DNA of 64,000 nt from Ailurus styani (taxonomy: Eukaryota > Chordata > Mammalia > Carnivora > Ailuridae): the NCBI GenBank assembly GCA_002007465.1, contig LNAC01000003.1, positions 9,895,515-9,959,514 of the forward strand. The letters are read 5' to 3'. Every line of letters starts with the position of its first letter. Positions within the stretch are counted from its first letter, which is position 1. This document shows positions 47,030 to 57,835 of the stretch, one piece after another. A model generated the notes under the pieces. It searched no databases, was not told the DNA's origin, and saw nothing but the letters and a program-made list of their open reading frames with translations. Both the position numbers and the translations under genes were made by a program.

Positions 47030-47770
47030 CTGGGCTGAGACTATCACCTTCTCCCACCCCCAATGAAAGACAGATTAACAGAAGAAAGGCAAATAGAAGT
47101 TTAATAATATGTACCTCCTGGAGAAACCCAGGAAAATTAAGTAACTCTCAGAAACGCCCAAGCTGGGCGCCTGGGTGGCTCAGTGGGTTAATGCCTCTGC
47201 TTTCCGCTCAGGTCATGATCTCAGGGTCCTGGGATCGAGGCCCGCATCGGGCTCCCTGCTCGGCGGGGAGCCTGCTTCCCCCTCTCTCTCTCTGCCTGCC
47301 TCTCTGCCTCCTTGTGATCTCTCTCCCTCTGTGAAATAAATAAATAAAAATCTTTAAAAAATAAAAAAAATAAAAAAATAAAAAAAAGAAAGAAACGCCC
47401 AAGCCACCACCTTAAAGAACATCTCCAGCTAAAGACAAGAGATTGGGGTGGGACAGTTATGGGAGGTTACCTCTAAAAGCAAAGTAAACAAGGGCACAGT
47501 TGTTATGCAGATTTAAGTCAACACCTTTATCTTCTTTGCTGATAAATTTCTAGAGATTTACTCACCTCCTTCCCCCTTCCTGGTACAGCCTGGAGACACC
47601 TTTGCAAATGGAGATTTCCCCTGTAAATGTAAATGTGTATTACCAAAGGTACCGTTAGGCTTTGTTTTCAGAGGTTTTTCTGTGTCTGTTGTTTCTTAAA
47701 AATAATCAGCCTAAATATTCTTCATGCCAAAGAGGCATATTTTGAGGTGACAAATTCTGCTCCACCTCAG
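47030..47770. repeat. old repeat (LTR-like), interrupted by a SINE
   Basis: Flanks of the SINE at 47164 read like an old interspersed repeat: GACAGATTAACAGAAGAAAG before it; ATGGGAGGTTACCTCTAAAA, CACCTTTGCAAATGGAGATT and CATGCCAAAGAGGCATATTT, then TGAGGTGACAAATTCTGCTC after it. I recall this order from mammalian repeats but cannot name the family. Confidence 0.4.
47164..47390 (+). mobile_element. CAN-SINE, long A-rich tail
   Basis: Tail extended to roughly 50 bases of A with T interruptions. Perfect 14-bp target duplication AGAAACGCCCAAGC at 47150-47163 and 47391-47404. Confidence 0.95.
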
Positions 47771-48035
47771 TTTCATGCAGGAGGAACAATACGAAACAAT
47801 GACTCCTTTGTCCCTTGTTTACATGCTCATGTTTTCAGCCAGTGAAAGAGGCTGTGATAATATTCTATAATACTGATTTGCGTAGTATTTTCTACAAATT
47901 GTGTCTATAATGCAAGGTGTTTTGTGACCCAGAATATAAGACCATCCCACATCCGGGGATGGCCATTTAATGGCCTGGGGGTCATTTAATGACCATCTCA
48001 CTTATTTTGAGCAAAACAACATTTATCTTCTATTA

Positions 48036-48222
48036 CCATTGATTTCTGCTCTGATTTTTATTATTTTCCTTCTGCTGGATTTAGGCTAAATTTGCTGTTC
48101 TTTTTCCAGTTCCTTTAATTGTAAGGCTAGGTCGGGAAGTTGAGACTTTTCTTGTTTCTTGAGGAAGACCTGTGGTACGATCTACTTCCCTCTTAGGACC
48201 TCCTTTGCTGCATCCCAAAGGT
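48036..48222 (-). mobile_element. L1 ORF2 fragment, minus
   Basis: TTGATTTCTGCTCTGATTTT, TTTGCTGTTCTTTTTCCAGT, TCTTGTTTCTTGAGGAAGAC, ACTTCCCTCTTAGGACCTCC and TTTGCTGCATCCCAAAGG correspond to the reverse complement of the C-terminal part of LINE-1 ORF2. It is truncated at both ends and dead. Confidence 0.85.
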
Positions 48223-48790
48223 GCAAAACAACATTTAAAAAAAAATAATAAAATCAGTATAAACTACTCTAAAATTTTTATTTGATAACAATACAAAATT
48301 TTGAGAAAGCATTATGAAAACTTTCAAATGTGTTTGCCCACTTATATTTCTTATATTGTTAAATTTCATTTCATCCCATTTCTGTTTGGTCTCCTGGGAT
48401 TTATCTCTTTATACAGAACTTAAGAAATATATTTCTGATTAATCCTTGTCTGGTAGACAGCGTGATATTGATAGATAAAGCTGTTTATAAGTTTCTGAAA
48501 CTGTTTCACATTAATTTGATTTTTAAGTGGAAATTGGGGAGGATCTCTATCCTCTAGCCAAAGAGCATAATTTAGTACTTTTCACCTCTTTATGCCCCTA
48601 ACACAGGTGGCAGAAACTTGAGTCACTCAGAGAAAAAAACCTCCTGCATATACCAGCAAACATTTACAAACTCTTCCCTGCTGTGATAATATGTGAAGAC
48701 TTTGGGAATTACTTTTGAGATCCATAGAGGAGGTAATATAGATATGCCTCAGATAAAAATGAGGAGAGTTAATATGATGTAGAAAAGACA
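48223..48790. other. AT-rich sequence
   Basis: An A-rich stretch directly follows the L1 fragment. No gene recognised. Confidence 0.45.
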
Positions 48791-48799
48791 TTAGGCTTT

Positions 48800-49345
48800 G
48801 AAGCTGATGTCCAAGAAAGAATTCTTGAGTTGTCTTTGGTGCAAAAAGGTCATTATCAAAGCACGTGGACAAGACCCACAGGCAGAAAGAGCTGTAATGG
48901 AGAGCTGAATAGTGGCCCATTATATACTTTCAGGTTGGGAGGGGGGTAGGGAGAGGTAAGTCTCTAAGGAATTTTGGAAGCGAGGTTTCCAGGACCTTGA
49001 GGGGGCTAGCAATTGTTGGGGAAAGGTCATTTATTATAATAAAACCTTTGTCATGAGACCCTTCAAATGTGTATCACTGGGGCATTTGCTTGGGGGATGA
49101 TTACCAACACGTATCTTGGGGGGTTTAGAGATAAAGGAAGTTTCCAAAAGAATTTTTATACGTTAAAGTAGACTTATAGGATTCTGGGGGTGGGGAGGAG
49201 GTGTTGTGGTAGTGGTCAGGCTAGGATTGCCTTTTGCCTTTAGCCAAGTATTAACATTGAGGAAGTTGTGTCCCTAGAGGAACGTCACTCTGCCTGTTTC
49301 AAGGACTTGTCAATGGGCTGTAGGTAGTAAGGGAATTTAGTAATT
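48800..49345 (-). repeat. possible LTR (ERV-derived), minus
   Basis: Contains stretches such as AAGCACGTGGACAAGACCCA, CCATTATATACTTTCAGGTT, GAATTTTGGAAGCGAGGTTT and TTTCAAGGACTTGTCAATGG in an order typical of an LTR repeat. On the minus strand a TATATAATGG motif at about 48919-48928 could be its TATA box. Family not assigned; edges approximate. Confidence 0.4.
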
Positions 49346-49774
49346 TTTTTCCTGCCTTTGTTTCCCACATCAAGTAGATAAAAAGAGATCTTTCTTTTGT
49401 TTAAGTAAGCAGAGAAAATTTACCTTTGATAAAAACACTTTTCCCCCCTCTTATTTGGTTATGGCATATTGCACATATCAATTGCACATATTCTGTGAAA
49501 ATTCCCCTGTAATAAGGAAAGCTTCAGGGCATCCTACATACATAGTAAGCAGTGACCATAATAATTAAGATGTGGAGGAACAGTGGAATCAGAAAAAGAG
49601 AAAGAAAGAGAACTAGCAATAAAGGATGTGAAGTGTGGAGGTGAAGAAGAAAATTCAACTCTTATTACTTAAAAAAACAATGCTGTTTTGGATAGTTTCA
49701 ATTTGATTTTTTTGATTATATATAGAGAGAAATATTTGAGGCTGTCAAAGTTAAAAGAAAAATAGCCAGTTATC

Positions 49775-50110
49775 TTACCAGCAAAGTGGATTTATTCAGG
49801 AATAGGAGAGGAATTGCAATTTGGGACCTGCAAGTTATAGAAAACCAGAGGCAAATTTGGAGATCAGAGTGGAAATACTTGACTTGTAGAAAAAAGGAGG
49901 AAGGTGGGAGGGACTGCTTTGAAGGAAAGTCCTTGGAAGGAAATCCAGAGTTTAGGGTGGTGATGACTTCTCATTGAATGAGTTGTTATTTTCTTATTGG
50001 CTAAGCTTGTTGCTGGGCAAGGAAGCAAAGTTTGTCTCTTCTCCTTGGGTCTGTAACAGAGAGGAGTGGTAGGATGTGACAGCTCCCCTTTCTGGCCTGA
50101 CTCCATTTAA
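49775..50110 (-). repeat. second possible LTR-like block
   Basis: The region has GTGGATTTATTCAGGAATAG near 49787, ATTTTCTTATTGGCTAAGCT near 49988, and GTGACAGCTCCCCTTTCTGG near 50077. It differs in texture from the AT-rich sequence around it. On the minus strand ATTGG/CCAAT and AATAAA (complement of TTTATT at 49791) have the order expected of an LTR. Overlapping openings of 63 and 80 codons on opposite strands look incidental. Confidence 0.35.
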
Positions 50111-51734
50111 ATGTGGTTTCCTTTATTCAGTTTCACAGAATTAGAAGGAAGCCTAATAACTTTCTGTAGATGTTTTTGAGATCCTAAGCACATAGCTGTA
50201 GCAAATTGAGACTCTTCGTCATCCCTTTACTAAATTTCAACTTACCCTCTTGATGGAATGGAGTATAAGTTCATGTCTCTTTTCCTTTTTCACACACAAC
50301 TACCAACCTACCAGATACCATCTCCTGAATTCCTTTCTTTACCTCTGAAATATGATACTTGGGAGTTTTAATTTGGTTTTCCAGTTCCTTCCTTTAATTT
50401 CTTGTTCTTTAAAATGCTCACATTCATTTTTGTTAGTTCTCAAGCAAATTGACCACCAAAAATTGATTTTTATTTCTGATTTATACATATAACAAAATCT
50501 ACTTCATTAAAGGAGACTGCTGCACCTTGCTAAAATCTGGAAGGATAAAGAGAAAAAATAAGAAATTCATTTAGAGAAATACCTAGACAAGCTGATCATA
50601 ATGGAATTCTTGGTTTTGTTTTTTTATAAATATCTTAAGTAAGGATGCCTTTGTGACTTAAATCTAGAAATCTTGCAGTTTTATAAAATTTAATTGTACA
50701 AATGAATGTTTAAAAGCCTAATTTTGCAGTTTGATCTGTTATTACTCAATATTTTTTAGTCTGTCGATATATTTTTTTAATTTCAAACTCTTCTATTTAT
50801 GACATTTTAAATGTCCTTTAAGCTTATTTAAATATTACCTTTCAGTTGGTCTTTTTAGGCCTCTTTTTGGATTTCTTTGACATGAATGCCCCATTTCCAA
50901 AGTAGCATGTTTGTTAGTAAAGAGTAAATGTTGACATATCACATTATGGTTACTTTTGCAATGTAGCTATTTAGATGATAGATTAGATTTAAATAATCTC
51001 TCAAATGTTTGCTAAAGGATTCCACTTTACCTACAAAATATGCTCAGATTTTAAGGCATATACTCTAGTGAAACACTGGCAATAGGGTACATTTGAAGCC
51101 ATATACTGTCCTCAGATATATCACCTGTTCTGGACATGGGAGATTATATTGCCAAACAATGGATTGATTAGCCTGAGAGTTCGTTCTTCACTTTGAAGAT
51201 CTCTGAACTTGGGCAAGACACCCAACCTCTTGTGTTAATTCCTTCACCCTTACAGCATGTGTGTAAGTTTTACTCATATGATTATTCTCCTTAACAAATT
51301 ACAGTCTCTTATTTTATCTGAAATTTCTGACTACTCCTGAACTTTAAGAGTATATCAGACATAATATGTATAACACCACTTTTAATATGAGTTTGATTTG
51401 ATTTGGGCTCGTATTATCTTTTTTTGGGGGGAGATATATTTGCTAACAGTCATAATAATCCTATATGCTTATGTCTCCAAGATTAGTAGTTCACAGGAAA
51501 TTCAAAACTTGTAATGTTTGTGTATGTTATGTATATATTAGTGTATGTATGTATAATTCTTCAGTAAATGTCTTACCTAATATGTATGATCTAGGGGAAA
51601 TTTTCCAAAGTTTGGCATATAGGTATTATTTATCTTTATTATAATAATCTGTTACTTAGTGCCACCAAAGGTCTCCTTCGGACTCTATTGTATAAACTAG
51701 TAGTAGCAAATTCTAGTAAAAGTTGGCCACTTGC
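50111..51734. other. AT-rich sequence, no gene seen
   Basis: No recognised repeat or exon in 1.6 kb. Confidence 0.45.
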
Positions 51735-51786
51735 CAAAAAAAACAAAACAAAACAAAACACAAAACACAAAAAACAAAACAAAACA
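51735..51786. repeat. (AAAAC)n simple repeat
   Basis: An A-rich run with AAAAC units and a few AC interruptions. It could be the remnant of a poly-A tail. Confidence 0.9.
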
Positions 51787-51853
51787 ATCTAATGGTATTA
51801 TGTATCAAAATTTAAATTGTATAGTCAAAAACCAGGTAATTGCACAAGAACAC

Positions 51854-51994
51854 TGTTGATGTTGCCAGTGAAGGCATGACACATGATGAAAAATACAAAG
51901 ATGAATTCAAAGGAATTGCATATCATTCCAATGAGAAGATTCCTGCAGACAAGTGTCCTTTTGCTCTCCTTCAGCCTTCAATCAAGATAACTTA
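51854..51994 (+). pseudogene. short coding-like stretch, possible processed-pseudogene relic
   Basis: From an in-frame stop shortly upstream (TAA near 51839) to TAA at 51992-51994 there is a frame of about 50 codons. It is rich in charged residues, with segments such as VASEGMTHDEKYKDEFKG and NEKIPADKCPF, unlike the Leu/Phe/Lys-only peptides of AT-rich non-coding DNA. It lies about 70 bases after an A-rich (AAAAC)n tract. The following sequence also reads coding-like in the opposite direction (minus strand, about 51995-52090). No family recognised; chance is possible. Confidence 0.25.
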
Positions 51995-52099
51995 ATTTAT
52001 CTTTCCAAGGTACCTTAACCTTGTGGGATAGAACAATACCCAAACGTTTCACCTCCTTGACCACGTTCAAGAAAGCCTGTTTGTCTTAGGCACAATATT

Positions 52100-53880
52100 T
52101 TAGCTTATCCTGGATGTCAGCCTATTACTCTAACTGATTTATTTCTAACTAGAGTAATATGAGTATAAAAATATATGTAATGTGAAGTCTAAAGTAGTGA
52201 AGCCCTGAATGGATTTAGACTGCTTTACAGTATATGTGATTTAGAGCTAATGGAGTATTCCGACATTTTATAAGCATTTAACTTTTGGAGAAATCACATC
52301 CTAGGTCACAAAGCATATTATGATTTTAAAATATTGTATAGCCCTCCATATTTGGAAAGACATTGGTTTAATGGCTAGGAGAGCTAGCACTAGTCATTCA
52401 TGGAATGTGAATCTTAACCTTTTGCTGATGAATAGAAAAGATGTCAATATTTCAAATAAAATGGGATTTTTTTTATGCCTAAAAAGTGCATTGCTCCTGT
52501 TTTAAATACTGAAGAAACAAATATCAAAGTTAATGCATCACGCCACATATATTACAGTATGTTAGTAATTAGCAGTAGAAACACCTTAATAAAAAACATT
52601 TGAGCACAGATCTGCCATTTTGGAACTGTCAATAAAATAAAGGCAAAGAAGTCAGTTTTTCTTGTTGTGTTGTGAATCTTTTAGGTGTGTTCTGTCTCCT
52701 TAATGATCATTACCTGTTCTTCACCTGGCATCACTGTTTTCTAAAGGTCAGAATCAGTGTAATATTAATTTATATTCCCCTTCAATTAAACAACATATTC
52801 ATCATCTGAGGATATTTGTCATCAGATTTGACTTATCAGAAATATCATAACAGTCTTAGGTAAATTATTATAAGGAAAAACAAAAAAGCTGTCAGAATTT
52901 CAAGGGATCACCCGCTTTTATTGCGGAAGGTCTCTGCTCCCTGCAGTGATACAGGTTTCTTTCCTCTAGTGCCTTTGTCCATCCCCACCATGGGTTAAAT
53001 CCAGCCCATACCTCATTTTTTGAATAACCTCAGAACTAAGAATGTTTCCCACTCTTTTAAAGGATTGTAAAAAATAAAGAATAATGTGTGTTAGAGGTCT
53101 TATGTGTCCAATAAAGCCTAATATTTACTATCTTGCCTTTAGAGGGGGGAAAAATGTGCTTTTCTCTTCACTAGTGCTTTGGAGTCTTCACCTAGGTTAT
53201 TTGCATCAGACCAGCTGACATGGGATGAGAGAGTATCCCTAAGAAATTCACCAGAAATTTCCTGCAGACTGTATTTATTATACTGCTTACTAACATTCCT
53301 TTGGGCAGAACTCAGTCACTTGAACACCCTAAACCCAAAGGAAAGCTGAGAGATATTCGAGAGCTGGAAGGTCTGACAAATAACTAGCTAGTCTCTATCA
53401 TATTAAAATGTGACATTAAAAAGTGACCACTTGCAAACTGTTCTTGGAAGGAGAGTTTCTTTATGGTGGACCTACCAGTTCATGGTGTTCTCCTCTCCTT
53501 CCAGTTACCTAGGTGAATAATCGTTCCCCATGCACTTACGCAGAGTCAAGCCTGCAACATAAACCATTTTAGCTGCTGTCTTTGAATCTACTCCACTATA
53601 TGAGGCCTAAAGCCACCTCCCAATTCTTTTTTAAGTGCAGGCAATAAAGTAGAAGATTGTATATTGCCATTTGACCATATAATTTGGTCAGCATTGTTAA
53701 AAGATAAACTGAAGCATATGAACAATTTTATTGTGTAACCTTGAGACATCTACAGATTGAGATTTGGGTTAGGTAGGCTACCACAGCATCAGAGCCACCT
53801 CAGTCTAATGGCCTCCTTCTTTAATTAAATTAATGACCTATTCACTATTCATCCCTGCGGACTTTCTTTGTTTTTTAATT
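52100..53880. other. AT-rich sequence, no gene seen
   Basis: No repeat consensus recognised in 1.8 kb. Includes slightly GC-richer patches at 52905-53030 and 53420-53640. Confidence 0.45.
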
Positions 53881-53890
53881 TGTTTGTCTT

Positions 53891-54010
53891 TTTTTTTTTA
53901 AGATTTTATTTTTAAGTAATCTCTACATCCAGTGTGGGGCTCAAACTTAGGACCCCCAGATCAAGAGTCTCATACCCTACTGACTAAGCCAGTCTGCCCC
54001 CCCCCCCCCC
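53891..54010 (-). mobile_element. ancient CAN-SINE variant, minus, with C-run
   Basis: AAGATTTTATTTTTAAGTAA, TCTCTACATCCAGTGTGGGG, CTCAAACTTAGGACCCCCAG, ATCAAGAGTCTCATACCCTA and CTGACTAAGCCAG are the reverse complement of an old carnivore SINE type, like the copy at 21058. It ends in a run of 14 C (53997-54010), where the usual CCAGGCGCCCC end has expanded. Confidence 0.85.
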
Positions 54011-55875
54011 ATCCTTTGGGCTTTGAATCTTGTTAATCAGTCTCTGAGGTCCTTACAATTCCTTTTCTCCTTTTCCAAGCTGTGCTTCTGTTAGGATCCC
54101 ATCCCCAAAAAACTGTCATGAACTATGAAGGGTCTTACATTGAGCCCATCTTGGAACCTAACTAGTAAGCCTGTCAAGCTTCATGGATCCTGGCAGAAGA
54201 CACACGTGGCTCTTTGGTCAGAGACCTTTTTATTCACAGCACAGTAAATATCATGAAAAGGTTCATGCTTTTGTTAATTCCCCTTGAACCTAAGTTTATG
54301 GGTGTGACAGAGAGAGACCCCATCATTCAATTGTACACACAGTAGGTGGTGTGTCAGGAGAACTATGAGCCTAGGGAAATTGAGTTTTCTGTAAATAGCA
54401 GTAAGCATGCTTGCTCTTAGATTTGGAAAATGCTATCTCTGTATTTAAGCCTATTCCCTCAATAAACATCCCCATGGATGTAGACTGGTATAAAGGGCAA
54501 TTGGTGCTATGTAACAAGACAGACAAAATCATGAGACTCCTAGAGAACTTTCCCCCAACATTATCATCATTGAATTACTTCATTTTCAAAATTTGACAAA
54601 TATACAGATCTGTATTGGAGGCACATTCAATAGAAGGCATAGTAGATTAGTTAAAATCTATACCTGTTATTTATGGGAGAAAACGGAAATAATAATTTTT
54701 AGTATTGAACGGTTGTTTGCTGGGCCAAGTTTAAATAAACGCAGACTGATTAAATTTCTTTAAAATTGATTCTGCATAGTTTTAACATATCATTTGTTCA
54801 TTTGCCTTGTAAAAACAGCCACAGTTGTGACTCAAATTTTATTGAATGGATAAGCACATATAGGTCTTTCTCAGTAAATATAATTTTTAATCAATTACCA
54901 GAAACTCTTAAGTTTGGAGTTCTGACTTGTAGACTTGTTGAAGCTGGAATTTAGCTAAGGTTGCAATCACTACTTATGGTATGGTATATTGATTCAATAA
55001 AACTTTCACAGACCAAATAATCTATATTGGTGCTCTCAATCCAAGAAGCAGCAAAGTGAACACAATCTATATGATATGTTGCAAGCATAATTCTTCCATT
55101 TTTCTCTGCTTTAAGTGATAAAAATGCTCGATGCCTTCATCTGTAGCAGGATATTCCCAGCTGAGTGCAATGTGGAATTCAATATTTGTCTGATAAATGA
55201 GTGACTGGCAGTACACAGGTGTCCATCTGCATAAATCGATTTACATGCAGGATGAAGACCTAGAATGAAGTTTTGAACATGAGAACTTGCAAGATATAAC
55301 CTAGAAATCAGAGGGAAAGAGGTAATTTAGAAAAGCCAGGCAATATGACTCCTGTCTAATCCTTCTCTAAATTCTTTCGAAAATATTGGTGTCTTTATTG
55401 TTGAAAAGGTATTTAAGTGGCAAAGCGAGACATTGATTGGGAAATAGTACCATGTTATATTGGTGTGATGAGACCTCAAGACCTTGGAAGTAGGATGTAA
55501 CTTTGAGGAAAATGCTGTGCCCAGCAGTGTAGCAGGGAATCTGTGGAAATGGAATTTTTTTGTAAGCACAAATGAGAAAGCTCTTGAAACCTCCAGAGAT
55601 ATCAGAGACCTCCAGATAATATACAGGAAGGTATAATTTTATAACATTCACCTGAGGGAAATGAGAATGCAAAACCTGATTCATTACTTTTTTTATGATC
55701 TCATTGTGTCCAAAGATTATTTAAACTTGAGTAAATTTGATTTTTACATCTTGGTATTTTGATATACCTTGAATCCGGGTGTATCAGGGTTGTGCTTTTT
55801 TTTTCCCCCCAGAAAGCTATTCTTCTTCTTTCATATAAGAATATTTCCATGAATTATTTTATATTAGTTATATAT
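54011..55875. other. AT-rich sequence, no gene seen
   Basis: No recognised repeat or exon. Minus-strand openings at 55327-55684 overlap each other in different frames and have no recognised motif. Confidence 0.45.
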
Positions 55876-55886
55876 GTAAATTCTTA

Positions 55887-56096
55887 CTTTTTTTAAAGAT
55901 TTGTTTATTTATTTATTTGACACAGAGAGAGGGAGAGATCACAAGTAGGCAGAGAGGCAGGCAGAGGGAGAGGGGGAAGCAGGCTCCCTGCTGAGCAGAG
56001 AGCCTGATGTGGGGCTTGATCCCAGGACCCTGAGATCACGACCCAAGCTGAAGGTAGAGGCTTAACCCACTGAGCCACCCAGGTGCCTCTGTGTGA
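55887..56096 (-). mobile_element. CAN-SINE, full length, minus
   Basis: Target duplication GTAAATTCTTA at 55876-55886 and 56097-56107. The plus strand ends GAGCCACCCAGGTGCC, with modest divergence. Confidence 0.94.
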
Positions 56097-56114
56097 GTAA
56101 ATTCTTAAGCTTAA

Positions 56115-56127
56115 AAACAACAACAGC

Positions 56128-56160
<33 letters not shown>
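56115..56160. repeat. (CAA)n microsatellite
   Basis: About 14 CAA units with one CAG interruption near the left end. ATTCTTAAGCTT on its left and TTCTTAAGCTTTT on its right form a near direct repeat. The poly-Leu N-terminus of an overlapping minus-strand ORF is just this repeat. Confidence 0.95.
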
Positions 56161-56649
56161 AATTTCTTAAGCTTTTAAGATAATCATCTTAGAAGGTAAT
56201 TGATTCGTTTGGCTTAAAACAATTAACTATAAGAAAAGAACCTTTTACAAGTTGATAGACTCTTATTCCCTATGACATTTGTGTCCACAAGTGCATAGAC
56301 TTCAGGTTTTTACTGAAATGGAATTTACTTTACCAGATATTTATTAATACAAGTAAATTATATAATAAATGAAGATGTGGTATAAATGAATAAAGAAAAG
56401 CAAGGAAGTGATTTTATATGCTTTGAGCATGTGGAAAGATTTCATGAAGATCTCCTTAAAGATCTCAGTGAAATTCCACTGTGTTCAAAATCAGTAGCCA
56501 CTGTGGGCATTAGAACTTTTCAGTTAAGGTAGCAACATTCTTTGAGCTGAACTTTCAAAGGTTAAAATTCAAGGAGTCCCCAAAATCTGAAGTTCAGGTA
56601 GGAGGCACTTATCATAGTCTGTATAGAGTGTGGCCCTGTTTCAGTAAAT

Positions 56650-56840
56650 GCTCTACAACTTGGTCACTGATTATACAGAAGGAACGAAGGATAAAAGGAA
56701 GAAGAAAAGATGTTTTTAAGGTTTAACCCTGAAACCAGGAAATGATTATGTGAGTGTAATTTAGGAAATGATGTGTTCAGTTTTGAATAGGTCAGTGTGA
56801 GTGAAAATGTCCACTGGGCAGTTAAAAAAATGTGTTGAAA
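56650..56840 (+). repeat. old LINE-like fragment (weak)
   Basis: AAATGTCCACTGGGCAGTTA and neighbouring purine-rich sequence resemble the same ancient 3' region seen at 16-17.7 kb. A related AGATGTCCACGTGGATAAGG occurs at about 57490. Low certainty. Confidence 0.35.
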
Positions 56841-56847
56841 GAAAGAT

Positions 56848-57040
56848 GAGAGATGCCTGTGTGGCTCCATAGTTAAGCAGCTCAACTCTTGGCTTTGGCT
56901 CAGGTCATGATCTCAGGGTGTGTGATCAAGCCCTGCATCAGGCTCTACATTGGGCATGGAGCCTGCTTAAGATTCTCTCTCTCTCCTCTCCCTCTGCTTC
57001 TCCCACCTCCCTCTCCCTCTCTTTCTCTCCCTCTCCAAAG
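56848..57040 (+). mobile_element. CAN-SINE, older diverged copy
   Basis: GAGATGCCTGTGTGGCTCCA, TAGTTAAGCAGCTCAACTCT and CAGGTCATGATCTCAGGGTG identify the head. The CT-rich part is expanded, and the usual AAATAAAT tail is replaced by a GGAA microsatellite. Confidence 0.88.
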
Positions 57041-57106
57041 AGGGAGGGAGGGAGGGAAGGAAGGAAGGAAGGAAGGAAGGAAGGAAGGAAGGAAGGAAGG
57101 AAGGAG
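57041..57106. repeat. (GGGA)n/(GGAA)n microsatellite
   Basis: About three GGGA units, then about 12-13 GGAA units without interruption, growing from the 3' end of a SINE. The Lys/Glu/Gly repeat peptides from this region are artefacts of the repeat. Confidence 0.97.
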
Positions 57107-57159
57107 ATGAATGTCAATGATTTGGGAAATATCTAGACACATTAATGACTGAAATAACT

Positions 57160-57395
57160 GAAATAATTTATGGAACACATATTTTAGATTCTATGTGGGA
57201 TGTCTAATGTACATTATTTTACTTAATCCTCATTAAACCTAATGTGATATATATAATAAAAGTGATAATTTGTGAAGTTAAATAATTTAATAAGTACTAC
57301 TCAGTTATTTCTAGACTGGGATTACAATCTGTATCTGTATTACTGTGGAGCCTGAATGCTCTTAACCCCCATACTCTGCTGCCTCTTATGATGAT
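57160..57395 (-). repeat. MIR, minus
   Basis: GTCTAATGTACATTATTTTA, CTTAATCCTCATTAAACCTA, TAGACTGGGATTACAATCTG and CTGAATGCTCTTAACCCCCA match the reverse-complement MIR order. Confidence 0.75.
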
Positions 57396-57603
57396 GGTTT
57401 AAATTTTGATGTAGCAGAAATCAGAGAAAATGAGCAAGGGTTGGGAGATAAAAGAAAAAAGAACTTTAGATTCAAGGAGGTGTGTATGTGAGATGTCCAC
57501 GTGGATAAGGCCAGGGCAGAGACTCAGGCAGAAACAAACTCTATTGTGGATCTTCTTAGTAGACTCAAAGCCTTTGTGAGGCCCAGGGAAAGCTCTTCTT
57601 TCT

Positions 57604-57820
57604 TTTTTTTTTTCTTTTTTTTTTTTTTAAAGATTTTATTTATTTATATGACAGAGAGAGATTACAAGTAGGCAGAGAGGCAGGCAGAGAGAGAGGAGAG
57701 AGGAGGAAGCAGGCTCCCTGCTGAGCAGAGAGCCCGATGTGGGCCTTGATCCCAGGACCCTGGGATCATGACCTGAGCCGAAGGCAGAGGCTTTAAACCA
57801 CTGAGCCACCCAGGCGCCCA
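57604..57820 (-). mobile_element. CAN-SINE, full length, minus
   Basis: Left end is a long T-run; right end CCACCCAGGCGCCC. Perfect 15-bp target duplication AAAGCTCTTCTTTCT at 57589-57603 and 57821-57835. Confidence 0.96.
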
Positions 57821-57835
57821 AAAGCTCTTCTTTCT

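Noticed and set aside
57041..57106. Repetitive array considered as CRISPR or coding repeat
   Set aside because: Simple four-base microsatellite without spacers, in a mammalian genome.
56889..57178. Overlapping ORFs on both strands
   Set aside because: Made of SINE CT-rich sequence and the GGAA repeat.
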